From positions 1 through 23,705 of the forward strand of contig CBFHXG010000034.1 of the NCBI GenBank assembly GCA_965659725.1: DNA of 23,705 nucleotides, read 5' to 3'. Origin of the DNA: Phaeocystidibacter sp965659725 (GTDB lineage: Bacteria > Bacteroidota > Bacteroidia > Flavobacteriales > Schleiferiaceae). Position numbers and translations under genes: made by a program. Positions 1-7,117 of the stretch are shown here, piece by piece. The notes under the pieces are model-generated. The model was not told the DNA's origin. It made no database searches and worked only from the letters and a program-made list of their open reading frames with translations. Every line of letters starts with the position of its first letter. Position 1 is the stretch's first letter.

Positions 1-71
1 CCCCTTTTGATCAATTCGTAACTGATCACGGTTCCGGCGATCCCTTGTCCTATGATAAGTGCGTCCTTCAT
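1..71 (-). CDS. FAD-dependent oxidoreductase, N-terminal fragment (cut by window edge)
   Basis: Only the first 23 codons lie in the window; the gene continues past base 1. The peptide starts MKDALIIGQGIAGTVISYEL, a beta strand followed by the dinucleotide-binding motif GxGxxG (GQGIAG) and a helix, typical of the N-terminal Rossmann fold of FAD-dependent oxidoreductases of the DAO type. The substrate cannot be judged from this fragment. It lies downstream of gldN on the same strand, 11 nt after the T-run of the gldN terminator. I see no ribosome binding site and no clear promoter, so it may depend on read-through. I recall similar oxidoreductase genes near gldN in other Flavobacteria, but did not check. 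Confidence 0.7.
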   Translation of the reverse strand, partial: MKDALIIGQGIAGTVISYELIKR

Positions 72-81
72 GTTGCTAAAT

Positions 82-111
82 AAAAAAAGGCCGCCGAGAT
101 GGCGACCTTTT
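82..111 (-). terminator. Rho-independent terminator after gldN
   Basis: On the minus strand an 11-bp stem (bases 111-101 pairing with 95-85, one G-T wobble) closes a 5-nt loop and runs straight into a T-run at 88-82. It follows the gldN stop at 129 by 17 nt and precedes the next start codon (71) by 10 nt. It should end the gldKLMN transcript, or set how much of it continues into the FAD oxidoreductase. Confidence 0.85.
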
Positions 112-128
112 CTATATTCAAATATTTC

Positions 129-986
129 TTAGTATTCCCACAGATCGTGTTCGTAGTTGCGAAGATTCTCGCGAATTCGCTGTGCTTCGAGCAACTGATC
201 CATTGCAGAATTGCGCTTGTAGTCCTCGATATCACGGTCGTACGTATTGTCCTCTTTGTAAATAACAGAGTTGAACATGCGCAAGTGGAAGATCTGATCG
301 AAAGTCAAACGCTGGTGATTGTTGTACGGGTTGTAAGCTACGTGAGTAGCCATTGCCGCACGAGCGTCTGGGAACCAGATCCAGAAGAGTGGGTAAGTAG
401 TGGCTTCATTTTCAGGGTCGCGAACGATCGGAGCAATACCGATGATGCGGTTCTTCATTTCACCACGTTGCTTATCAAAGTACCAATCCGACTTAATTTC
501 CCAGAATACTACACTGGGTGCTTTAATGGTCAACGTATCGACAAATAAAGTATCTGTTGGATCGTCTGGATTGAGCTTTGGCTTAAGCTTATAGACCAAC
601 TCTTCGATCTCTTCTGGTGCCAACGGCTGTGTAAAGCGGTCGTCACGGAATACCTCAGTGATCTGTCCTTCCTCTGTAATACCATCGATAAGTACATCAA
701 AGAGACTCTTGCGGTCTGGCATTGGTTGCACAGGGTAATACAGTGGATGGTTGATCTTCTCACGAATATCGATTCTCTCCCAGTGGCGTGTAGACCAGAA
801 GATGTCGTCCTGTCGCAAGAAAGGATAAGGGACTACGCGATTGTTTTGGTAATGCAAGCCGATGTCTCCCTCGCGAGGCACGATACCATCGTCCTCTGGA
901 CCGGTAATTTGTGCACTAGCTGAGAAACCTACTCCCATGAGGGCGAGGCCTAGCAACCAATTCTTTGATGAGATTAATCGATTCAT
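129..986 (-). CDS. gldN: T9SS ring / gliding motility protein GldN (PorN)
   Basis: This 285-residue exported protein begins with a Sec signal peptide (about residues 1-25, ending SASAQ). The mature part carries features I associate with GldN/PorN: a PYPFLRQDDIFWSTRHWERID region near residue 53, then VFWEIKSDWYFDKQRGE and YPLFWIWFPDAR further on. In the family, GldN binds the lipoprotein GldK to form a periplasmic ring under the outer membrane that the GldLM motor acts on; it is needed for secretion of proteins with T9SS C-terminal signals and for gliding. It is the last gene of the cluster, 20 nt after gldM, and is followed by a clear terminator. Length fits the family and no disruption is seen. 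Assignment rests on sequence features plus gene order. Confidence 0.95.
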   Translation of the reverse strand: MNRLISSKNWLLGLALMGVGFSASAQITGPEDDGIVPREGDIGLHYQNNRVVPYPFLRQDDIFWSTRHWERIDIREKINHPLYYPVQPMPDRKSLFDVLIDGITEEGQITEVFRDDRFTQPLAPEEIEELVYKLKPKLNPDDPTDTLFVDTLTIKAPSVVFWEIKSDWYFDKQRGEMKNRIIGIAPIVRDPENEATTYPLFWIWFPDARAAMATHVAYNPYNNHQRLTFDQIFHLRMFNSVIYKEDNTYDRDIEDYKRNSAMDQLLEAQRIRENLRNYEHDLWEY

Positions 987-1006
987 ATTCGTGTGTTTTT
1001 CGCTTC

Positions 1007-2542
1007 TTAGTTAAGGTCTAACGTCAAAGGTGATACGTTTAGCACACTCTGTCCGTTGCTAGTGATCTTCGCTTCAACGTTACGAACGATGATTGTAGAA
1101 CCTGGACGAGCGGAAGAGATCGCCTGACGAGCAGCCTGAGTCATCTTGTTTCCGCTGATACGGAATGGTGGCTGACCTGGAACGATCAATTCAAATGCCG
1201 TAACCTGTAGAGAAAGGTCAAATGCGAAGTTCGGATATGCAGCTTGGATCTCTGCGTTGTTGATCGCAGAAGCTGAGTAAGGACCGGAGTCTGACGTACG
1301 GTAGATCTGAGCCTCTGCACGAGGAAGACCTTTGATACGGAACTTCTTAGAACCTACGCTACGGGTTGAGCCATCTTCTTCTTTGACACCTACAGAGATG
1401 GTTACCTCTGTGCCGCTTACACGGGTGATGTCTGCTACGTAGTTACCGTTAGAACCGCTAAGTCCTGGACCGCTAACCACGAGTTGAGATGGTTGTACAC
1501 CTGGTACTGAGATCTCCAAAGGGTTCTTCACCTGACGGTAGAGAACGTTCATTGCAGTTGGAGAGATAACAGCGGTAGGTGGAGCAACTGTAAATGCTCC
1601 CGTGAATACCTCTGCTGAGTCAGAACCTGGCAACAGGATCTCACCAGAGAACTCAGTTACACCAATACCACTAGCTGGAATCTTAATGGTTGCGATACCG
1701 CTGTTGATATTCTCAGCAGGGATAGCTTCACCATTGAGTGTAAATTCTGGATTCTGAGTGTCGTCGTACGCTGCCAAGAAAACCTGAGCCTCGTATTCGT
1801 CACCTTGCGCGACGAAAGTAGACTTAGGCATTACGATCGCTTTCACGTCGGTTACCTTGATCGACTTTGCATCGATGGATCTCGAGAAGTACTCAAGTGC
1901 GTCTGATTCTGCCCGACGAACTTTTGCTTGAAGGTCCGTTAGGAAAGGAATGATACCTGCGAGTGGAAGTTCAGCGAACTTGCGCTCTTCCCACTGGCGT
2001 GGAGTATCCTCGCCATCAGCTTTGATCGCTTCAAAGTTGAACATCTCCTCAATCTCTGTTTGGAGCGTTGCATCGTCAATATTCTGAAGCAAGAAATCCT
2101 TGTAAGCTTCGAGCTTTTCGCGAATCTCCTTCGCCTTTGCTTGTCCGCCTGTTTCTGGACCATTGATCAAGATACCTGCAGGTACATCGCGGTTATCAGC
2201 ACCCTTTAGGCTACCATCCTCGTCACGACCTCCTGATTTCGAGATTAATGAATCTTTAACTGTTTCGATCAAGTCGTAAGCTTGCTGAGCTTGTGGACGA
2301 AGAGCCTGGGCGCGTTGATTCCACTCCTTGGCTTTATCCTTCTCAGCGGCTTCCGATTCGAGAACTGAATAAAGTAGTTCGTTACCCTTTTCGACATTGT
2401 TCACTGTAGCGACCATACTGTCGTCGATCTCCTGCAGTGCTTTTAGAATGTCTTTGGATACGTTCAACGCCAGCATGGCTGTCAACACGAGGTACATCAT
2501 GTTGATCATCTTCTGACGTGGTGTTAATTTTCCTCCTGCCAT
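1007..2542 (-). CDS. gldM: T9SS motor / gliding motility protein GldM (PorM)
   Basis: 511 residues. The N-terminus (MAGGKLTPRQKMINMMYLVL and on) gives a short cytoplasmic tail and one transmembrane helix at about residues 14-31, as in GldM. The remainder is periplasmic: an alpha-helical part (about 35-220) followed by beta-rich, Ig-like domains to the end, matching the D1-D4 architecture of GldM/PorM. In the known motor a GldM dimer passes its transmembrane helices through a GldL pentamer; proton flow is thought to rotate it, and its distal domains contact the GldK/GldN ring. It lies between gldL (40 nt upstream) and gldN (20 nt downstream). The conserved Arg9 within LTPRQK is present. The gene is complete and of usual length. 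Confidence 0.96.
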   Translation of the reverse strand: MAGGKLTPRQKMINMMYLVLTAMLALNVSKDILKALQEIDDSMVATVNNVEKGNELLYSVLESEAAEKDKAKEWNQRAQALRPQAQQAYDLIETVKDSLISKSGGRDEDGSLKGADNRDVPAGILINGPETGGQAKAKEIREKLEAYKDFLLQNIDDATLQTEIEEMFNFEAIKADGEDTPRQWEERKFAELPLAGIIPFLTDLQAKVRRAESDALEYFSRSIDAKSIKVTDVKAIVMPKSTFVAQGDEYEAQVFLAAYDDTQNPEFTLNGEAIPAENINSGIATIKIPASGIGVTEFSGEILLPGSDSAEVFTGAFTVAPPTAVISPTAMNVLYRQVKNPLEISVPGVQPSQLVVSGPGLSGSNGNYVADITRVSGTEVTISVGVKEEDGSTRSVGSKKFRIKGLPRAEAQIYRTSDSGPYSASAINNAEIQAAYPNFAFDLSLQVTAFELIVPGQPPFRISGNKMTQAARQAISSARPGSTIIVRNVEAKITSNGQSVLNVSPLTLDLN

Positions 2543-2582
2543 GATTTATCTTCTGTGAGATTTACAGATTCGTTTGATTCAA

Positions 2583-3254
2583 TTACGAACGGTTTCCGCC
2601 GCCCATAGCGCTCAACATGTTTCCATAAACATTGTTAAGGCTGCTCATATTTTGAACCAAGCTAGATACTTCAGAGGCAAGTTTTTCTGAGTCGTCCATT
2701 GACTGACCAAGCTTCTCTACGAGGCTGTTCTGCATTTCTGCTTGCTTGCTCGAGTTTTCGAGTTGTACAGCGTAGATAGCGTTAAGGTCTTCCATTTTCT
2801 TCGATGCGGCTGTAAGTTGCTCGCTGTACTGAGCAGTAGCGCCTGCAGCATCAACAGCAGTACTCAAGCTAGCAGCAGTATCACCAAGACGACGCATACC
2901 GTCACCCAAGCTTTGGATAAGCTCTGGACCGATCTTAGCATCTTCCAACATACGGTCAAGCTCTTGAGAAGGGCTCAACGCTGGAGTACCACGACGGTCA
3001 TCCATGTCTGGATCTTCCATTCCAGCCAATTCTGGGTATACCAATGCCCAGTCCCACTCTTCGTGTGGTTTCTCAAAAGCAGAGAAGAAGAAGATTACTG
3101 ATTCTGTACCAAGACCGACGATCAACATGATGTCTGCACCGGTGATGTGAAGAATCTTGAAGAGTGCACCGAGGATTACAACCGCAGCACCAATACCGTA
3201 AAGCTTCGCCATGAAGTTTTTGAAGCCTTTACCATTTACATCAATTAAAGCCAT
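2583..3254 (-). CDS. gldL: T9SS motor stator / gliding motility protein GldL (PorL)
   Basis: 223 residues. Two transmembrane helices (about 19-37 and 41-60) are followed by a cytoplasmic helical tail rich in Ala, Ser and Glu, ending AMGGGNRS. Residues Y19, K33, H36, E51 and E61 align with the conserved membrane residues I recall from Flavobacterium GldL (Y13, K27, H30, E49, E59), including the Glu proposed to take part in proton flow. The loop between the helices is about 4 residues shorter than in my recollection of that protein, as K33 to E51 is 18 residues against 22. After the membrane part comes the hallmark ALVYPELAG. It is the proton-channel partner of GldM in the inner membrane, encoded directly upstream of gldM. 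Confidence 0.95.
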   Translation of the reverse strand: MALIDVNGKGFKNFMAKLYGIGAAVVILGALFKILHITGADIMLIVGLGTESVIFFFSAFEKPHEEWDWALVYPELAGMEDPDMDDRRGTPALSPSQELDRMLEDAKIGPELIQSLGDGMRRLGDTAASLSTAVDAAGATAQYSEQLTAASKKMEDLNAIYAVQLENSSKQAEMQNSLVEKLGQSMDDSEKLASEVSSLVQNMSSLNNVYGNMLSAMGGGNRS

Positions 3255-3304
3255 TTTCCAACAGATATTAAAAGGGTTAGCAAAAAAAGGGGCTTGAGAA
3301 GGGA

Positions 3305-4744
3305 TTAAAAGTCACCCGGATCTCTTCCCAAGAAGTTCTGGACCGTACGGAAGCCGATGTAGCTCTTCGCGGTGTCCTGGAATTCGTAAGAACGTGAACC
3401 ATTCTGCATGAAGTAAGCGATGTCTTTCCAAGATCCACCGCGGATCACTTTACGCTTCATAGTTTCAAGTTCCCAATCCTGAGCATTGTATTTAAAGTCA
3501 GGGTTGAAGTCGTTCACGTAGTAGTATGATGCTTCTTCATAAGCCGTGCTCGTCCACTCCGCTACGTTACCACCCATACAGTATAGGTTGAATCCGTTAG
3601 GAGAGTAAGAAGTAGCTTTTACAGGGTAGAAACCACCATCTGCAGTCAAGTTACCACGTTGTGGCTTGAAGTTAGCCAAGAAACAACCAGAGCTGTTGGT
3701 TGCATAAGGACCACCCCAAGGGTACATTGTCAATTCGCTACCGCCACGTGCTGCGTACTCCCATTCTGCCTCAGTAGGCAAGCGGAATTCGTGCTCTTGC
3801 ATCATTCTAGATCTTGCAAGATAATCGTGACGATACTTTGAACGCCAGTTACAGAAGGCGTTAGCTTGTTTCCAAGTAATTCCAACTACCGGATAGTCGT
3901 CGTACGCCGGGTGCCAGAAGTACTTGTCGTGCATTGGCTCGTTGAACGAGTAAGAGAAGTCAGCTACCCATACCAAGGTATCAGGATAGATATTGATGAT
4001 TTCTTTTTCAAAGAAGCTCGAACGGTCAGAATACTCGCGAGTTTCCTTGATATAGTCTTGATAGCTCCATGAACGTTGGTGCTCATCATTGAAGTCACCT
4101 TCTACCGGCTCTTCAGTGAAGTCGTATGCCGCGCGGTTCTGTTTGCGAGCAGCCTTCATCTTGTCGATCCAGAAGTACACGTAGTTCAATTGACGTGCAT
4201 CGATCATTTTACCGCCCATGAAACGCTCCTCGAAAGGAAGGTACATAGACTCCATGACCATGGTGTAGTCTTCGTTGAGATAGCGATCCTCATCCCATTC
4301 GAGATAAGGCTCCCAGTTCAAGTGACGACGAATAGAGTCGGGAGCATTCATCATGTACTCCTCGTAGAAAGATTGTTCACCACCTTCCACATTCTCTGGA
4401 TCGTAGTACTCAAATCCTTCAATCTCCATTTCAGCCAGGCGGTAACGTGCAATCGAGTCACGTACCCACTGAACGAACTGGCGATATTCGTTATTGGTGA
4501 TCTCGGTTTGATCCATATAGAAGCCCGCAATAGATACAGTCTTCGATGGCGCAGCGAATGCTGACGGCACATCTGGATCCGAGTGGCCCATGTTGAATGA
4601 CCCAGTGCGTACGTATACCATACCATATGGCTCCGTTGGGTACCATTCTGGGCGACCTTGCACACCTACAAGCTCTCCGTGATCCGAGCTGGAACACGAT
4701 GCCAGTAGGGCAATTGAGATGATCGATAATCCGAATTTATTCAT
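3305..4744 (-). CDS. gldK: T9SS ring lipoprotein / gliding motility GldK (PorK)
   Basis: 479 residues. A lipoprotein signal peptide ends in LLASC with the lipidated cysteine at position 17. The rest is a formylglycine-generating-enzyme-like (SUMF1/FGE) fold, with GSFNMG near residue 48, ITWKQANAFCNWRS, RLPTEAEWEYAARGG, GGNVAEWTS and VIRGGSW. The two catalytic cysteines of true FGE enzymes, expected just after RGGSW, are absent, so it should be structural rather than enzymatic, as known for GldK/PorK. It forms the outer-membrane-anchored ring with GldN. A long acidic, Tyr-rich insertion (about residues 110-245) sits between the first and later FGE motifs. It lies 79 nt after porP and 50 nt before gldL. 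Confidence 0.95.
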   Translation of the reverse strand: MNKFGLSIISIALLASCSSSDHGELVGVQGRPEWYPTEPYGMVYVRTGSFNMGHSDPDVPSAFAAPSKTVSIAGFYMDQTEITNNEYRQFVQWVRDSIARYRLAEMEIEGFEYYDPENVEGGEQSFYEEYMMNAPDSIRRHLNWEPYLEWDEDRYLNEDYTMVMESMYLPFEERFMGGKMIDARQLNYVYFWIDKMKAARKQNRAAYDFTEEPVEGDFNDEHQRSWSYQDYIKETREYSDRSSFFEKEIINIYPDTLVWVADFSYSFNEPMHDKYFWHPAYDDYPVVGITWKQANAFCNWRSKYRHDYLARSRMMQEHEFRLPTEAEWEYAARGGSELTMYPWGGPYATNSSGCFLANFKPQRGNLTADGGFYPVKATSYSPNGFNLYCMGGNVAEWTSTAYEEASYYYVNDFNPDFKYNAQDWELETMKRKVIRGGSWKDIAYFMQNGSRSYEFQDTAKSYIGFRTVQNFLGRDPGDF

Positions 4745-4823
4745 AGCGAAACGGTGTTTCCTTGTCTTTGTCGTTGTTTCTCCTTCGAGTACAGCCTGCT
4801 ATATTACTTCAACCAATTGTATC

Positions 4824-5774
4824 TCACAACCACTTTATGTCACCATAACGTTCTGTTGGACGCTCTGGTATCTCAATCTTAAAGCAGTAATTGACAGAAA
4901 TCTCGTGACTACCAGAGCTTGCTGAGTTCAGGTCGCTGGTCGTCAAGTCATAGGAGTAGGCCACTTGCAGATCGGGCAAGATACGGTATCCGGCCATCAA
5001 GGCGATAGCATCCTGCACACGATATGTAACGCCACCCCATATTTGGTTATTATACATGGCGCTAACATTGATGTCGGCCTGAGGGTTCAGTGCACTTTCA
5101 TCAAACTTCACCATGGCTGAAGGTGTCAATACTAGGTTAGTACTTGGAATGGCTATGTCATAACCACCCATCAAAAAGTAATGTCGTACGTGATTCAGCT
5201 GTGTTACCGCACCCGTCTGTGACGTGAAGTCTGTTGATGCTCCCACCAACTGACGAGTACTCACACCCAACCACATTGTTCCATCTTGATAATACGCGCC
5301 AAACGTTCCATCAATAGCCACACCCGAGGCGCCTCTATTGATCACACTTGGATCCAAACCCGCACCTGGGTCAGGCAATATGTAATTCTCACCGCTCGTG
5401 ATCTGGTTGGTGTAGATATCCAATCCAGCACCAATACCAAGGGTCCCTTCTCCTAAATTCATTTGGTAGGCATAGCCCAAACCAATGCTTACGTTCTGGA
5501 AGAAGCCAATCTGATCATTCGTAACGTTCAAATAAACTCCACCATGCAATAAACTAATTGGCACTTCTACATTCAAGTTTTGCGTAACAGGAGCGTTATC
5601 GAAACCCACCCATTGGGTTCGATACGTACCGTTCAGGCAAATCGCACCGCTACTGCCTGCAACCCCAGGGTTGAAGTACAAACGGTTGTTCATGAATTGG
5701 GTGAACTGAATATCCTGTTGAGCGAAAACAGGGATAACAGAACCCAGTAGTAATAGGGTAAATAGTTTCTTCAT
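4824..5774 (-). CDS. porP: PorP/SprF family type IX secretion outer-membrane protein
   Basis: 316 residues from the start chosen here. An in-frame extension of 25 codons upstream (to 5849) is hydrophilic; the internal ATG at 5774 gives a clean signal peptide, MKKLFTLLLLGSVIPVFAQQ, so it is preferred. The mature start DIQFTQFMNNRLYFNPGVAG is typical of the PorP/SprF family, and the remainder looks like an outer-membrane beta-barrel with short strands and a final aromatic-containing segment. In the family these proteins anchor or pair with T9SS machinery or with large adhesins such as SprB. Position directly upstream of gldK reproduces the porP-porK-porL-porM-porN order of Porphyromonas gingivalis, which favours a core machinery role over an adhesin-specific SprF role. 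No convincing promoter was found upstream. Confidence 0.88.
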   Translation of the reverse strand: MKKLFTLLLLGSVIPVFAQQDIQFTQFMNNRLYFNPGVAGSSGAICLNGTYRTQWVGFDNAPVTQNLNVEVPISLLHGGVYLNVTNDQIGFFQNVSIGLGYAYQMNLGEGTLGIGAGLDIYTNQITSGENYILPDPGAGLDPSVINRGASGVAIDGTFGAYYQDGTMWLGVSTRQLVGASTDFTSQTGAVTQLNHVRHYFLMGGYDIAIPSTNLVLTPSAMVKFDESALNPQADINVSAMYNNQIWGGVTYRVQDAIALMAGYRILPDLQVAYSYDLTTSDLNSASSGSHEISVNYCFKIEIPERPTERYGDIKWL

Positions 5775-5945
5775 ACGAGCGTGCTCTGAGCTTTGTTCAG
5801 CCTTGTAGCCGCCTAAGATATTAATATTATTTGTCTCAGGAAGTTTCACACCGGCAATTTAAGAGGAAGAAATTGTACAGATTGTGCGTTCTTTCTCACA
5901 TCAAGGCCTTTTTGAACCCCGAAAATACTTACAAAGAGGCTGATT

Positions 5946-7109
5946 TTACAGTCCTTTTTGTTGTGCTTTCCACCATCTATCCGGTATGGTGCCTGACATG
6001 GCAGCTTCGTAATCCTTTGCATTGCAAGGGATCAAGGCATGGCGCATATGCTGTGATTGGTGTATAGGAACTTCTATCCACCAGCGTTCACTCCACGGAC
6101 TTTTATAAAAGATTAATTCGAGATCTCCTTCATCCACCAACACGGTAAACTTGGTGTAGTCATTTTTACTAGCGAATGGATAATCTCCTCTTCTCTGTTG
6201 CACTCCCTCTATAAAGTACCAGATCATTTGAGCGATCAGATGGGCACTCATTCCTTGCATATCCAAGCTAGGATTGAATTCAAATATGCCAAAACAAGAG
6301 ACCTTATCACTCAAACCGGAATATCGCGCAATGGCACATGCTTCTTCTCCCGAAAAGCCGTTGGGAGATGCTAGGGCGTTAGCAGGGCTATCACCTTGAC
6401 GAACCGCATTCATGTCGAAGGTAACCAAGTCTGCATCCCGAACCAACGGCTCAACCTCACTGAGGTCTGCCCTCAGTTTACCCAGCCTGTGCGTCTCAAA
6501 ATGCATCCTTTCCATTAGGTCGATCTCCTCCTGAGGGATGAAGTAGGTCTGGTATCCCAGATTGGAAAAGTTAAACAGGTTGTAGGGTTTGGTGAGTACA
6601 ATATGACTCAAGTAGTTCGATGATTGGAATCCCTCGTTCTGTTGGCCCAAGTCGAATCGGTTATCGATGGAAACCAAGTTCACCGTTTGTTCCAACTTGT
6701 CGTATGCCCGATAGGCGGCATAAGTGAGATCCTGACTACCTCCAATGATCACAGGGATCACATCAGCCTTTCTCAATTCTTCAACCAAGATGCGGACGGC
6801 CGCAATGGAATCTTCCAATGTCTCACCCTGATAGATGTTGCCGAGATCAGCAACTTCCATTCCCCACTGACCAAAGAGGAGCTGGTAAAAGAATGGTCTG
6901 ACTTTATCCGGACCATTCGAACAACCGCGATTGAATTTACTGCCCCTATCCTCGAGAACTCCAACAATGGCAATCTGGATATCTGCCAATTCAGGTAGTC
7001 CATTTACTTCATCGTGGATGTGCAATTTCTTTGCGATCGAACCCGGATGAAGATCCTCAGCAGCCTCAATGATGTGATTGGGAACTGGAGCGAGAATGTC
7101 GTTGAGCAT
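5946..7109 (-). CDS. Arginase/formimidoylglutamase-family protein with altered metal site
   Basis: 387 residues with the ureohydrolase (arginase/agmatinase/HutG) fold order: VIIGGSQDLTY at 120-130, LVSIDNRFDL at 145-154, VTFDMN at 229-234 and FEFNPSLD near 276-283. Against the six canonical ligands (His of GGDHS; Asp-His-Asp of DAHxD; the two Asp of DxD), this protein has Q126, D149, R151, D153, D232 and N234, so three of six are replaced. A binuclear manganese centre is therefore unlikely in its usual form. The N-terminus is also longer than in typical arginases. Databases would probably label it formimidoylglutamase; the sequence does not support that activity. It starts 8 nt after topA and stands upstream of porP-gldKLMN. 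I recall similar proteins beside gldK in other Flavobacteria. Confidence 0.8.
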   Translation of the reverse strand: MLNDILAPVPNHIIEAAEDLHPGSIAKKLHIHDEVNGLPELADIQIAIVGVLEDRGSKFNRGCSNGPDKVRPFFYQLLFGQWGMEVADLGNIYQGETLEDSIAAVRILVEELRKADVIPVIIGGSQDLTYAAYRAYDKLEQTVNLVSIDNRFDLGQQNEGFQSSNYLSHIVLTKPYNLFNFSNLGYQTYFIPQEEIDLMERMHFETHRLGKLRADLSEVEPLVRDADLVTFDMNAVRQGDSPANALASPNGFSGEEACAIARYSGLSDKVSCFGIFEFNPSLDMQGMSAHLIAQMIWYFIEGVQQRRGDYPFASKNDYTKFTVLVDEGDLELIFYKSPWSERWWIEVPIHQSQHMRHALIPCNAKDYEAAMSGTIPDRWWKAQQKGL

Positions 7110-7117
7110 GGTGGCTA

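Noticed and set aside
4076..4564. Plus-strand open frame of 162 codons opposite gldK
   Set aside because: It lies wholly within gldK, has no recognisable domain and no promoter; it is a shadow of the real gene. The same holds for other antisense frames over gldN, topA, groEL and phoR.
5775..5849. Longer start for the PorP/SprF gene
   Set aside because: The extra 25 residues are hydrophilic and would bury the signal peptide MKKLFTLLLLGSVIPVFAQQ.
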